The notes: generated by a model not told the origin, from the sequence alone. A stretch of DNA of 64,000 nucleotides from Pseudomonas yangonensis (GCF_009932725.1 NZ_BLJU01000002.1:682001-746000); one strand, 5' to 3'. Shown: positions 27,191-37,428, numbered from the stretch's first letter. Numbers and translations are program-made.

Positions 27191-27670
27191 TCAGGCTACC
27201 CGGCTTACCGGTTCGATGCAGCGCTGCCAGGCTTCGAGAAAGTCACCTTGACGACCTTGTGGCTGAAAAACCCGGCACCAGATCCGACCCAGCGCCAGCA
27301 GGTCGTCGGCGTCTGGCAGCTCGAGGTGTTCGGCCTCCACCAGCAGCCAGGCGACGGCTGTGGCGTAACGCAGGTTGACCGTGAGTTCCAAGTGCGGTGC
27401 TTCGAGGAAGGCGTGCTGGCTGGCGAGGCCGCGGACACGGCTGGCAAGTTCTGGATCGAAGGCTAGATGCCGATCCCATAGGGTCTGGTGGCGCTGCTCG
27501 CTGATGCGATACAGGCCGTGGCCTTGTGGGGTGTCCAAAGCGCTGCCGAGTGCCGACTGACAGGCCGCAGCCCCCAGTAGCAAGGCTTCGGCCGTGGCAC
27601 TATGACGCTGCAGATAGAGAAGGGTAGGGCGGATCACATGCTGGCTGAGATCGCAGGCGGCTATTCCCAT
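27191..27670 (-). CDS. Conserved hypothetical protein
   Basis: A 159-residue soluble protein, mostly alpha-helical by composition and rich in Leu, Ala and His. There is no signal peptide, membrane segment or known motif. Cysteines at positions 6 and about 37 are near the N-terminus, and WCRVF occurs near 132. The sequence LYRISEQRHQTLWDRHLAFDPELASRVRGLAS suggests a regulatory or adaptor role but nothing specific. It is the usual neighbour of the fadL-type gene in Pseudomonas as I recall it. I cannot assign a function. Confidence 0.7.
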   Translation of the reverse strand: MGIAACDLSQHVIRPTLLYLQRHSATAEALLLGAAACQSALGSALDTPQGHGLYRISEQRHQTLWDRHLAFDPELASRVRGLASQHAFLEAPHLELTVNLRYATAVAWLLVEAEHLELPDADDLLALGRIWCRVFQPQGRQGDFLEAWQRCIEPVSRVA

Positions 27671-27689
27671 GACATCCTCGCGGAGGGTG

Positions 27690-27748
27690 CCGGTGGGGCC
27701 GGGCGCGTGGCAGCTTTTCTAGTGTCTCTTCGATAAAGGCCCCACCGG
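27690..27748. repeat. Inverted repeat with 37-base loop
   Basis: CCGGTGGGGCC (27690-27700) pairs perfectly with GGCCCCACCGG (27738-27748). It lies upstream of the 27191-27670 gene and 120 bases past the rhodanese stop. It could be a REP remnant or a weak terminator. The rest of 27671-27869 is comparatively AT-rich, with no gene I can support. Confidence 0.55.
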
Positions 27749-27869
27749 GAGCGGGGTTAGCCGCTCATTTTCAAGTCTAGTGCGATATTTCAGCTGTAAA
27801 GGGCTGTTTTTAAATTGATTCCAGATTTGAGTTATTGGGCATATTTCGATTGGTGCTTAAAACCCTGCG

Positions 27870-28724
27870 TCAGTCGCCGGTGGCTATCGGGTGTGACGGA
27901 TCGGTGATCCATTCACTCCAGGAGCCCGCATACAACTGCGCCAGCGGATACCCGGCGAGGCTCATGGCGAACAGGTTGTGGCAGGCCGTGACTCCGGAGC
28001 CGCAGTAGGCCACCAGGTTTTCCAGCGGGCGGTCACCACGCAGTTTGTCGAAGCGCTCGCGCAACGTTTGCGCCGAAAGAAATTTGCCATCGGCTCCGAG
28101 GTTGTCGGTGAAGGCTGCACATTGCGCTCCGGGAATGTGTCCGGCGACCGGGTCGAGTGGCTCGACTTCACCGCGAAAGCGCGGCAGTGCTCTGGCGTCG
28201 AGCAGGGTGAGATCCGGATTGCCCAGGCGCAGGGCCAGTTGTTCGGCACTCAGCAGCAGGTTGCTGTCGGGTTGCGCCGAAAAATCACCGGGGGCGCTCT
28301 CCGGTGGGGCAATCGTCAGTTCCTGACCGGCCTCGCGCCAGGCCTTCAGACCGCCGTCGAGCAGGTACAGGCCATCGCGCTTGCCGAGCCAGATCAGCAG
28401 CCACCATGCCCGCGCGGCGAAGGCGCCGGGACCATCGTCATACAGCACTACCTGGCTGTCTGCCCGCAGGCCGCAGTTGCGCAGGCGTTCCACCAGTGCG
28501 CTGGGGTCCGGCAGCGGATGGCGCCCGGTTACGCCCTTGATCACCGGGGCGGACAGGTCCTGCTCGAGATCGAGGAAGTAGGCGCCGGGAATATGCCCGT
28601 CAAGGTAGCTGCGACGGCCATAGGCCGGGTCTTCGAGGGCGAAGCGGCAATCCAGAACTACCAGATTGTCCTGCTCCTGACGTCGTTGAAGGTGTTCCGT
28701 GCTGATCAGCTGAGCGAGTGGCAT
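27870..28724 (-). CDS. sseA: Thiosulfate/3-mercaptopyruvate sulfurtransferase
   Basis: A 284-residue two-domain rhodanese. The N-terminal domain (about 1-130) has VVLDCRFALEDPAYGRRSYLDGHIPGA; the C-terminal one holds the active-site loop CGSGVT with Cys241 in VAYCGSGVTACHN. That loop type favours 3-mercaptopyruvate as sulfur donor over thiosulfate (CRKGVT). It transfers sulfane sulfur to cyanide or thiols in the cytoplasm. It is divergent from the acyltransferase gene; the gap is under 100 bases. Confidence 0.9.
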   Translation of the reverse strand: MPLAQLISTEHLQRRQEQDNLVVLDCRFALEDPAYGRRSYLDGHIPGAYFLDLEQDLSAPVIKGVTGRHPLPDPSALVERLRNCGLRADSQVVLYDDGPGAFAARAWWLLIWLGKRDGLYLLDGGLKAWREAGQELTIAPPESAPGDFSAQPDSNLLLSAEQLALRLGNPDLTLLDARALPRFRGEVEPLDPVAGHIPGAQCAAFTDNLGADGKFLSAQTLRERFDKLRGDRPLENLVAYCGSGVTACHNLFAMSLAGYPLAQLYAGSWSEWITDPSHPIATGD

Positions 28725-28820
28725 GCTGCCTCCTGTGTCCTGGCAAGGTTTGCCAGCATCATAGCGCCTAGCCCACGCCCTGCCCCCGGATCGATCTTCA
28801 GATTAGTAAGGAGCCGTTTC

Positions 28821-29633
28821 ATGCTGAGCCTGCAACCCATCGCCCGTAGCGCGAATATGGCCCGCCGCGTCGGCGTGGTGCTGGGGACCCTGAGCGTGAC
28901 GCTGTATTTCTGCCTGCTGGTGATTGGGCGTGCCGCCATCGGCCGGCTGCGCCGCGAGCATGTAGACGGTTATACCCGTGCCTGGTCTGCGGCCTTGCTG
29001 CGGCTGGTGCGCATGCGTATGACGGTGCACGGCCAGTGTCCGGATTTCAATGATGGCCGGCGTTACCTGATTCTCTGTACGCACTCCAGCCATTACGACA
29101 TTCCAGCGAGTTTCGTTGCCATGCCCGGGTCGATTCGCATGCTGGCCAAGAGCGAGTTGTACCGTATTCCCTTTCTTGGCCGTGCCATGCGTGCGGCGGA
29201 GTTCCCCTCGGTGGATCGGCACAATGCGCAGCAGGCCAGGCGTGATCTGCAGCGCGCCCGCCAGATGATGGAGAGCGGCGTCGTGCTGTGGGCCGCGCCG
29301 GAGGGAACGCGTTCGGCCGATGGCCGCCTGCAGCCGTTCAAAAAGGGCTGCTTCCACCTGGCACTGGACACCGAAGCGGTGATCGTACCGGTGGCCATTC
29401 GCGGTATTCACCACGTACTGCCGGCGCGCACCTGGCGCCTGAATCTCGATCAGCCGGTGCAGTTGCTCATCGGCTCTGCGATCGACGCCAGTCGCTATGA
29501 TCGGGAACGCCTCGCTACCCTGATGGCTGACACACGGCAGAGCATGGAGATGCTGTTGCAGGGCGCCGAAGCCGCACCGGAAGCGGGCCTCGAAGTGGCG
29601 GGCGTGATCGAAAACTGTGCGCAGCGAGGCTGA
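28821..29633 (+). CDS. 1-acyl-sn-glycerol-3-phosphate acyltransferase-like
   Basis: A 270-residue PlsC-type acyltransferase. The ATG at 28821 (MLSLQPIARSANMARR) has TAAGGAG ahead; the open frame runs much further upstream but there it is antisense to the rhodanese gene. One membrane helix (about 18-40) is followed by the HX4D motif His88-Asp93 (HSSHYD), then LAKSELYRIPFLG, APEGTRS (motif III) and VPVAIRGIHHVLPAR (motif IV). It acts at the inner membrane in phospholipid synthesis or remodelling; it is probably a paralogue rather than the main PlsC. Confidence 0.9.
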   Translation: MLSLQPIARSANMARRVGVVLGTLSVTLYFCLLVIGRAAIGRLRREHVDGYTRAWSAALLRLVRMRMTVHGQCPDFNDGRRYLILCTHSSHYDIPASFVAMPGSIRMLAKSELYRIPFLGRAMRAAEFPSVDRHNAQQARRDLQRARQMMESGVVLWAAPEGTRSADGRLQPFKKGCFHLALDTEAVIVPVAIRGIHHVLPARTWRLNLDQPVQLLIGSAIDASRYDRERLATLMADTRQSMEMLLQGAEAAPEAGLEVAGVIENCAQRG

Positions 29634-29764
29634 TTTTGGTGCGTGCCTTAACCTTTATTAAGCGCCATAAAATGCGGAGTTGGATGCTTCTTCTCAGGTC
29701 AATGCACTAAAAAGTTTCATCAAAGCGACATTCTGATCTGTTTTGGTGCTTTGCTGCCTGCTAG

Positions 29765-31141
<1,377 letters not shown>

Positions 31142-31162
31142 GGTTCGATACTTCGCGATAAA

Positions 31163-31408
31163 AGAAAGCCCCGGTTATCCGGTAATGGTATTCACATAAG
31201 GTTGTGCGCGCTTTGCTCCCCTCTCCCATTTATTGGGGGCACGCCTAGTGGAGAGGGGCTGGGGGAGAGGGCTGAAATCGCCGCAAGTCTGCCGGCCCCC
31301 CTCTCCGAACGCGGCCCGCCCTAACCCTCTCCCCAGAGGGGCGAGGAGACTGATCGCGCCCAACCGCCGCTTAAGTGAACAGCATTACGGTTATCCGGGG
31401 CTTTTTTC
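31163..31408. terminator. gdhA terminator split by an insertion
   Basis: Left part AAAGCCCCGGTTATCCGG (31165-31182) and right part CGGTTATCCGGGGCTTTTTT (31388-31407) rejoin, after removing one duplicate and the 205-bp element between, into a 10-bp stem AAAGCCCCGG/CCGGGGCTTT with loop TTAT and a T run. It would also have served the convergent SMP-30-like gene. Confidence 0.75.
31183..31387. mobile_element. 205-bp MITE-like element with 11-bp target duplication
   Basis: Terminal inverted repeats of 18 bp match at 15 positions: TAATGGTATTCACATAAG (31183-31200) and the complement of 31370-31387, TAATGCTGTTCACTTAAG. Flanks are an exact 11-bp direct repeat CGGTTATCCGG (31172-31182, 31388-31398). 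No transposase is encoded. A duplication of 10-13 bp is typical of IS4-group transposases, a plausible source in trans. The interior (31218-31350) is rich in CCCTCTCCC/GGGAGAGGG-type repeats like those at 45211-45316. Confidence 0.8.
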
Positions 31409-31409
31409 G

Positions 31410-32474
31410 TCAGTGCAGTTCCAGGCGACCGATGCGGTCGTTGTCCAGACTACCGAAGTAGAGGTAATCCCCTACCGGCTTCACCGACGTGACCATGCGC
31501 AGATGCGTGCCGCTGGTGTCGTGCAGGCTGCGAACGATGTTGCCCTGTTCATCGAGTGCGATGGCGAAGCCGTAGGGGATCGCTTTCGGCCACAGCGCGC
31601 GCGGCAGCTTGGCCAGTTGCGCCTTGAGCCAGGGGTGGCGATGAAGGAAGTCGGCGTCGGCCTTGCGCGGGGTGGGCAGCGCCACCCAGAAGGTGCCCTT
31701 GCGGTCGCCCTGCAGGTTGTCCGGCAGACCAGGCAGGTTGTCGATGAATATGTCGTGCTGGCCGGCCTTGTCGCCCTTGAGCCAGTAGCGGGTGATGCGG
31801 TAGCGATAGGTCTCGTTGACCAGCACGAAGTCCTCGTTCGCCGACAGCGCCACGCCGTTGGCGAAGAACAGGCCATCGAGCAGAACGCGGGTTTCGCCGC
31901 TGGCCGGGTTGTAGCTCAGCAGGCGTCCGTGCGGGCGTGCTTCGAGCAGATCGAGCAGGTAGTCCGGTTGCTGGAAGCGCGAGGAGGCGTCGCTGAAGTA
32001 GATGGTACCGTCGCTGGCGATATCCAGGTCATCGGTGAAGGCGAAGGGCAGGCCGTCGGCCTCGGTGGTCAGCACCTTGATCGCACCCTGCGGGTCGATG
32101 CTCAACAGGCCCTTGTAGGCGTCGGCGACGATCAGGTTGCCATCGGCATCGAAGTTCATGCCCAGCGGGCGGCCGCCGGTTTCGGCGAAGGTTTCCAGGC
32201 TGTCGTCTGCCAGCACGCGGACGATGCGCCCGTCATGCAGGCCGGCGTAGACGCGGCCCTCGGCATCCACGGCGGTATCCTCGGGGCCATGGACCTGGCC
32301 GCGCGCCAGCAGCTCGGCCTTCATCAGGGTGTCGTTGGGTTCCAGCACGCCAGTCATCGCCGGGGCCGGCGCCGCGTCCCAGGGCAGCGGATCGATCGGG
32401 CTGGGCGTTAGGGCCAGGTAACCAGCCGCTGCGGCCAGCAGCATGACGAGCAGGGCAAGCAGTTTCTTCAGCAT
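31410..32474 (-). CDS. SMP-30/strictosidine-synthase-like beta-propeller protein
   Basis: A 354-residue protein. The start at 32474 (MLKKLLALLVMLLAAAAGYL) gives an N-terminal membrane anchor or signal (3-22). The rest is a six-bladed beta-propeller: VHGPEDTAVDAEGRVYAG, GRPLGMNFDADGNLIVADAYKGLL, DDLDIASDGTIYFSDASSRF and FFANGVALSANEDFVLVNET are typical blades of the strictosidine synthase/lactonase group. A lactonase or esterase role in the periplasm is possible; the substrate is unknown. It is divergent from rnd. Confidence 0.85.
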   Translation of the reverse strand: MLKKLLALLVMLLAAAAGYLALTPSPIDPLPWDAAPAPAMTGVLEPNDTLMKAELLARGQVHGPEDTAVDAEGRVYAGLHDGRIVRVLADDSLETFAETGGRPLGMNFDADGNLIVADAYKGLLSIDPQGAIKVLTTEADGLPFAFTDDLDIASDGTIYFSDASSRFQQPDYLLDLLEARPHGRLLSYNPASGETRVLLDGLFFANGVALSANEDFVLVNETYRYRITRYWLKGDKAGQHDIFIDNLPGLPDNLQGDRKGTFWVALPTPRKADADFLHRHPWLKAQLAKLPRALWPKAIPYGFAIALDEQGNIVRSLHDTSGTHLRMVTSVKPVGDYLYFGSLDNDRIGRLELH

Positions 32475-32601
32475 TGTTGTTCTTCCGTGTCGGAGGTGGT
32501 GCGCGGCACAGATTACACAGTTCCGCTGATCGGCGGCAGGCCGCGCCCCGTGCGAAGGCCTGGGCATATATACTGCGCGGCATTGTTCATGGGAGAGCCG
32601 C

Positions 32602-33735
32602 GTGGCTAACGACATTCATTGGATTCTCGACGACGCCAGCCTGGCCGAGCATTGCGCCGCCTGGCAGGCATTGCCTTTCGTCGCGCTGGACACCGAGTTC
32701 ATGCGCGTCGACACCTTCTACCCCATCGCCGGGCTGCTGCAGGTCAGCGGCGGCGACGGCGCCTATCTGATCGATCCCTTGCGCATCAGCGACTGGCGAC
32801 CTTTCGCTGTGCTGCTCGAAGCGCCGAACGTGGTCAAGGTGCTGCATTCTTGCAGTGAAGATCTGGAAGTCTTTCTGCGCCTGAGCGGCAGCCTGCCGGC
32901 GCCGCTGTTCGATACGCAACTGGCGGCCGGTTATCTCAACCTCGGTTTTTCCATGGGCTACTCGCGCCTGGTGCAGGCGCTGCTCGATATCGAACTGCCC
33001 AAGGGCGAAACCCGCTCCGACTGGCTGCAGCGGCCGCTGTCCGAACTGCAGGTGCGCTACGCCGCCGAAGACGTGCTGCATCTGGTCGAGGTGTACCGTG
33101 CGCTGATGGCCCGCCTGGCGCCGCAGAAGGTCGAGTGGGTACTGGAGGACGGTGCCGAACTGGTGGCCAACCTGAGCCGTGAAGTGGCACCGGAGGACGC
33201 CTGGCGCGAGGCCAAGCTGGCCTGGAAACTGTCGCGTCAGCAACAAGCGGTGCTGCGCGCCCTGTGCGCCTGGCGCGAACGCGAGGCGAGGGCGCGCAAT
33301 CAGCCGCGTAATCGCGTGCTGCGCGAGCATTCGCTGTGGCCGCTGGCACGTACCCAGCCGGATAACCTGGTGGCGCTGGCGCGTATCGAGGACATGCATC
33401 CGAAGACCGTGCGCCAGGATGGCGAAACCCTGCTCAAGCTGATTCGCGAGGCCGCGGCACTGCCACCCGAGCAATGGCCCGAGACCTTGCCCGAGCCGTT
33501 GCCGGTCGAAGCCTCGGCGCTGCTCAAGAAGCTTCGCGCCGTCGGCCAGCGCGAGGGCGAGCGCCTGGATATCGTGCCCGAGCTGATGCTGCGCAAGAAA
33601 ACTTTGGAGGCCCTGCTGAAAAGCGGCTTTCCCAATGGCCCTTACCAATTGCCCGATTCCCTGCGCGGCTGGCGCCGGGAGTTGATGGGTCAGGCTCTTC
33701 TGGACTGCCTGGCCGCTGAAGGAGAATCCGCGTGA
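32602..33735 (+). CDS. rnd: Ribonuclease D
   Basis: A 377-residue 3'-5' exoribonuclease in tRNA and small RNA maturation. The DEDD-type exonuclease domain has [15 protein letters not shown] (Asp30, Glu32), [13 protein letters not shown], and [13 protein letters not shown] with the DEDDy tyrosine pattern. One HRDC domain (about 215-295) and a second, weaker helical domain follow to the end. GTG or ATG: the start at 32602 is GTG GCT (reads MANDIHW), 10 bases after GGGAGAG. The stop overlaps ycgL (ATGA). Confidence 0.95.
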   Translation: MANDIHWILDDASLAEHCAAWQALPFVALDTEFMRVDTFYPIAGLLQVSGGDGAYLIDPLRISDWRPFAVLLEAPNVVKVLHSCSEDLEVFLRLSGSLPAPLFDTQLAAGYLNLGFSMGYSRLVQALLDIELPKGETRSDWLQRPLSELQVRYAAEDVLHLVEVYRALMARLAPQKVEWVLEDGAELVANLSREVAPEDAWREAKLAWKLSRQQQAVLRALCAWREREARARNQPRNRVLREHSLWPLARTQPDNLVALARIEDMHPKTVRQDGETLLKLIREAAALPPEQWPETLPEPLPVEASALLKKLRAVGQREGERLDIVPELMLRKKTLEALLKSGFPNGPYQLPDSLRGWRRELMGQALLDCLAAEGESA

Positions 33736-34025
33736 AACGCATCTGTTCCATCTACAAGAGCCCGCGCAAGAACGAGATGTACCTCTACGTACTCAAGGCC
33801 GAGGCCCTGACCCGCGTGCCTGAGGGCCTGCTCGCGGTATTCGGTCCGCCCGCGCACGCCTTCGATCTGGTGCTCAGCCCGGAGCGCCAACTGGCGCGGG
33901 AAGACATCGCCACGGTGCTGGAGAATCTCGATAAGCAGGGTTATCACCTGCAGATGCCGCCGCCCGAAGAAGACTACATTCAGCACCTGCCTGACGAATT
34001 GCTGTGTCGTAACGACCCGGTTTGA
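33732..34025 (+). CDS. ycgL: YcgL-domain protein
   Basis: A 97-residue small protein beginning [19 protein letters not shown], a diagnostic YcgL segment, and containing [23 protein letters not shown]. The start codon is at 33732 (GTGAAACGC, overlapping the rnd TGA). It is probably cytoplasmic; its function is not established. The coupling to ribonuclease D is widely conserved in gamma-proteobacteria as I know it, hinting at an RNA-related job, but that is an inference from position. Confidence 0.92.
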   Translation: MKRICSIYKSPRKNEMYLYVLKAEALTRVPEGLLAVFGPPAHAFDLVLSPERQLAREDIATVLENLDKQGYHLQMPPPEEDYIQHLPDELLCRNDPV

Positions 34026-34028
34026 CGC

Positions 34029-34961
34029 ATGCGCCTGCTGATCGCAGAAGATGATCATGTGTTCTATGCCGAACGCATTCGTAGCGCCTGTCCCGAGCTG
34101 CAGCTGGTAGCCAGCACGCAGCCCGAACAGCTGCATACGCTCGCCAGCGAATGTGACCTGTGGCTGGGGCAGCCTGACCTGCTCGCGCCCTTGCTGCGCG
34201 CAGGGCTGCGTCCACAGTGGCTGCAGTCGACCTGGGCAGGCATCACGCCGCTGCTGGCGGCGGGCCTGCCGCGTGATTATCGCCTGAGCCGCGCCGTTGG
34301 CATCTTTGGCCAGGCAATGGCCGAATACGTGCTCGGCCATATGCTGGCCCACGAGCGGCGTCTGTTCGCGCGGCTGGCGGCGCAGGTCGAGCAGCGTTGG
34401 GATCACAGCCTGCCGCGTAGCTTGCGTGGGCGCCGGGTGCTGGTGGTCGGTTGTGGCGATATCGGTCAGGCCGTGGCCACTTTTCTGCAGCCATTCGCTG
34501 TGGAGCTGCGTGGCGTTGCCAGCCATGCCCGAGAGCAGGCGCCTTTTGCCGAAGTGGCAGCCATGGACGGCTTGCCACGGCTGATCACCTGGGCCGACTA
34601 TGTGATCAACCTGCTGCCGGACACGCCGGCAACCCGCGATCTGTACGATGCCGAGCTATTGGCCCATTTCCGTGAAGAGGCCGTGCTGATCAACGCCGGG
34701 CGTGGCGTCGCGGTGGTCGACGCCGACCTGGTCGCCGCGCTCGAGCGACATCAGCTGGCGGGTGCAGTGATCGACGTGTGCCGCGAAGAGCCTCTGCCGC
34801 CAGGCCATCCGTTCTGGACGGCGCCGCGTCTGCTGCTCACCGGCCACAGCTCGGCGCCCACCGATCCGGCGCTGATGAGCGACTTGTTCACCGACAACCT
34901 GACGCGCTGGAAAACGGGAAAGCCGCTACGTGGTGAAGTGGATTTCGCCCGCGGTTACTGA
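34029..34961 (+). CDS. D-2-hydroxyacid dehydrogenase
   Basis: A 310-residue NAD(P)-dependent dehydrogenase of the glyoxylate/hydroxypyruvate reductase kind. Rossmann motif VLVVGCGDIGQAVATFL (about 138-155); the conserved arginine/glutamate/histidine sites are in LINAGRGVAVVDADLV, VIDVCREEPLPPGHPFW and LTGHSSAPTDPAL. It lies three bases after ycgL, so it may belong to the rnd transcript. The exact substrate is not given by the sequence; the closest class is the GhrA-like enzymes. Confidence 0.88.
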   Translation: MRLLIAEDDHVFYAERIRSACPELQLVASTQPEQLHTLASECDLWLGQPDLLAPLLRAGLRPQWLQSTWAGITPLLAAGLPRDYRLSRAVGIFGQAMAEYVLGHMLAHERRLFARLAAQVEQRWDHSLPRSLRGRRVLVVGCGDIGQAVATFLQPFAVELRGVASHAREQAPFAEVAAMDGLPRLITWADYVINLLPDTPATRDLYDAELLAHFREEAVLINAGRGVAVVDADLVAALERHQLAGAVIDVCREEPLPPGHPFWTAPRLLLTGHSSAPTDPALMSDLFTDNLTRWKTGKPLRGEVDFARGY

Positions 34962-35045
34962 TGCCGTTGGGCCAGTGCCGCTTGGCCGCACCTGCCGCCC
35001 GAGCTAGACTGCCGCGCTTTTTCCACCTGAGTCCATACTGCTCTC

Positions 35046-35495
35046 ATGGCCGCCAACCTCGAACCCTTCTGGAAACGCAAGACGCTCGCCCAGCTCGACC
35101 CGGGCGAGTGGGAATCGCTGTGCGACGGTTGCGGCCTGTGCTGCCTGCAGAAGCTCGAGGACGAGGACGACGGCGCCGTCTACTACACGCGTATCGCCTG
35201 CAAACTGCTGGACCTGCAGAGCTGCCGGTGCAGCGATTATCCCAACCGGGTCAAGCATGTGCCCGATTGCATCCAGCTCACGCCGGCGCAGGCCGATCAG
35301 TTCCAGTGGCTGCCGCCGACCTGCGCCTATCGTCTGGTCAGTGAAGGCAAGGATCTGCCGCACTGGCATCACCTGGTGAGCGGTGATCCGGATGCGGTGC
35401 ATGCCGAGCGGATTTCCCAGTCGGGACGTATGCTCAGCGAGAACAGCGTGGCCGAAGAGGACTGGGAAGATCATCTGATTTTCCGGGCGGGTTGA
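35046..35495 (+). CDS. ycgN: YcgN-family cysteine-cluster protein (UPF0260)
   Basis: A 149-residue protein with the pattern [15 protein letters not shown], then [19 protein letters not shown] and [14 protein letters not shown], and [12 protein letters not shown]. The ordered cysteines (at least eight) suggest binding of zinc or an iron-sulfur cluster. Length and motifs match E. coli YcgN. Function unknown. It follows the dehydrogenase gene by 84 bases. A partly non-coding gap precedes the next gene. Confidence 0.92.
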   Translation: MAANLEPFWKRKTLAQLDPGEWESLCDGCGLCCLQKLEDEDDGAVYYTRIACKLLDLQSCRCSDYPNRVKHVPDCIQLTPAQADQFQWLPPTCAYRLVSEGKDLPHWHHLVSGDPDAVHAERISQSGRMLSENSVAEEDWEDHLIFRAG

Positions 35496-35596
35496 TTGCC
35501 GCGCAGCTTCGTGGCAAATCTGTCTTCCGCCCATGGAATTTGCTCTGTGGCGCGGCGGTCATATGCCGCCATGTCACGCATCAGGAGTGTTGCTCG

Positions 35597-36823
35597 ATGT
35601 CCCTTCGCTTGCCGTTGTACGCGTCTCTGCTGCTTCTGAGCCTGCCGGCCGTTGCCGCCGCGCAGAAGGTCGATCTGGATTACCACGTGCGCTTTCTGCC
35701 CGAGAGCAATCAGGCCGAGGTCAGCATCACGCTGGAGAAGGGCGAGCGCGTGCGTAGCCTCGATTTCAATCTTGGCGAGGACGGACGCTTCAGCGACTTC
35801 AAGGCCGATGGTCAGTGGTCGCAGGAGGTTGCCGGGCGAGGCAAGTGGCAACCGGGCGAGGGCAAGAGCGTGCTCAGCTATCGTGTGTTGATCGACAACG
35901 AGCGCAAGCCCGGCCGTTACGACGCCAGGATGACCGAGGACTGGGCGCTGTTTCGCGGTGATGATCTGGTACCCGCGGCCAGGCTCGATCAGCGTGACAA
36001 GACCGAGCTGGTAGCGCGCCTGCAATTTGAGTTGCCCAAGGGCTGGAAGAGCGTGGAAACCGGCTGGCCGCGCATCGGCAAGAATCGTTTTCGTATCGAC
36101 AACCCGCAGCGCAAGTTCGATCGCCCGACCGGCTGGATGCTCGCCGGCAAGCTGGGTACCCGCCGCACGCGCCTGGGTGATACCGAAGTCGCCATTTCCG
36201 CGCCAGTCGGTGAGGGCATGCGGCGCATGGATATCATGACCTTCCTGACCTTCGTCTGGCCGCAGATGCAGCAGGTGTTCCCGCGTGATCCGGACAAACT
36301 GCTGATCGTCGGTGCTGGCGATCCGATGTGGCGCGGCGGCCTGTCGGCGGCCAACTCCTACTACATGCATGCCGACCGTCCACTGGTCAGCGAGAACGGC
36401 ACCAGTTCGCTGGTGCATGAGCTGGTGCATGTGTTCGGCCGGATCTATGGCCGTGATCGCAGTGACTGGATCGCCGAAGGCCTGGCCGAATACTACGCCA
36501 TCGAATTGATGCGCCGTGCCGGTGGCATCAGCGAAGACCGCTATCAGAAGATCCGCGAGCAGTTGATTCGCTGGAGCAAGCCGGTCAACAGCCTGCGCAC
36601 CGACAATGCCAGCGGCCAGGTCACCGCCCGTGCCGTGCTGCTGTTGCAGGAGCTGGACCGGGAAATCCGCCAGAAGACCAAGGACAAGGGCAATCTCTCG
36701 CTGGACGACGTCACCCGTGGGCTGATGCGTCTGGACCGGGTCAGCACCAAGGACTTCGTCGACATTACCGAGAACGTCATCGGCGGCCCGTCGAAAACCC
36801 TGGATACACGCTTGCTGCGTTGA
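35597..36823 (+). CDS. Exported gluzincin-like metallopeptidase, uncharacterised
   Basis: A 408-residue protein. ATG 35597 opens a signal peptide (LYASLLLLSLPAVAAA-QKV). The N-terminal half is beta-rich (VDLDYHVRFLPESNQAEVSI), like the N-domain of M1/M61 enzymes. The zinc motif HELVH lies at 274-278, with a third-ligand candidate Glu294 in AEGLAEYYA. The spacing is HEXXH-X15-E, three shorter than classic M1 (X18). A helical C-terminal part follows. It is probably periplasmic. A true peptidase is likely but unproven; no partner gene is adjacent. Confidence 0.75.
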   Translation: MSLRLPLYASLLLLSLPAVAAAQKVDLDYHVRFLPESNQAEVSITLEKGERVRSLDFNLGEDGRFSDFKADGQWSQEVAGRGKWQPGEGKSVLSYRVLIDNERKPGRYDARMTEDWALFRGDDLVPAARLDQRDKTELVARLQFELPKGWKSVETGWPRIGKNRFRIDNPQRKFDRPTGWMLAGKLGTRRTRLGDTEVAISAPVGEGMRRMDIMTFLTFVWPQMQQVFPRDPDKLLIVGAGDPMWRGGLSAANSYYMHADRPLVSENGTSSLVHELVHVFGRIYGRDRSDWIAEGLAEYYAIELMRRAGGISEDRYQKIREQLIRWSKPVNSLRTDNASGQVTARAVLLLQELDREIRQKTKDKGNLSLDDVTRGLMRLDRVSTKDFVDITENVIGGPSKTLDTRLLR

Positions 36824-36838
36824 GTCCTGGTGCAGTCC

Positions 36839-37052
36839 CGTAGGAGCGGCTTCAGCCGCGAATTGCGAATGAATTCGTTCCTACAGGGCCGTGACGCCTG
36901 ATCCCGCTGCCGGGGACGTTCCGCAGCGTTGAGAGCCGCCAAGCATGACGCGCAGCTGTCCACGCGCAACCTGGTTGCCCTCGGATTGGCGCACGCTACC
37001 GACTCCGTAGGAGCGGCTTCAGCCGCGAACGCGAATGAATTCGCTCCTACGG
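36839..37052. repeat. Two REP hairpins, family C
   Basis: Two copies of a TAGGAGCGGCTTCAGCCGCG-type palindrome, at 36839-36886 and 37005-37052, each closed by GTAGGAGCG/CGCTCCTAC (CGTTCCTAC in the first). A third, variant copy lies at 37829-37898. The 118 bases between the two copies hold no supported gene. Confidence 0.85.
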
Positions 37053-37059
37053 ACCGCAG

Positions 37060-37428
37060 TCAGTCCTTTTTAGCGTCCGCCTGGCCGAGCAGTGCGGCCA
37101 AACCTGCCAGCCCCTTGTGCGTGACCTTGCTGCCGGAGCCCGCGCTGGCGGCCTCTTCCTTCTGGTAGTGCAAGTCGACCTGACGCTGGTGTTCGTTGTC
37201 GTGGCAGTACAGACACAGCAGCTCCCAGTTGGAACCGTCTTCCGGGTTGTTGTCGTGATTGTGATCGCGATGATGCACGGTCAGCTCGCTCAGGCGCTTG
37301 CCGCTGAACTCGCGGCCGCAGCGGCCACAGATGTGTGGGTACATGCGCAGCGCCTTTTCCCGGTAGCTGGTTTCGCGGCGTTGCTGGGCTTCGGCGAGAA
37401 TCTTGTCGAGCTTGCTGGTCGGATTCAT
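37060..37428 (-). CDS. yajD: HNH nuclease YajD
   Basis: A 122-residue HNH-fold protein. The zinc and catalytic parts are CGRCGREFSGKRLSELTVHHRDHNHDNN-type sequence followed by WELLCLYCHDNEHQR: two CxxC pairs and the HH...N...H triad. YajD of E. coli is the matching family. The nuclease target is unknown. The C-terminal 30 residues (KEEAASAGSGSKVTHKGLAGLAALLGQADAKK) are low-complexity and poorly conserved. It is convergent with the gluzincin-like gene, with REP hairpins between. Confidence 0.9.
   Translation of the reverse strand: MNPTSKLDKILAEAQQRRETSYREKALRMYPHICGRCGREFSGKRLSELTVHHRDHNHDNNPEDGSNWELLCLYCHDNEHQRQVDLHYQKEEAASAGSGSKVTHKGLAGLAALLGQADAKKD

Noticed and set aside
27978..28820. N-terminal extension of the acyltransferase
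   Set aside because: This stretch is antisense to the rhodanese gene, and the ATG at 28821 has a good ribosome site.
36839..37052. Possible CRISPR repeats or array
   Set aside because: The units are palindromic REPs at irregular distances, without uniform spacers or cas genes anywhere in the window.
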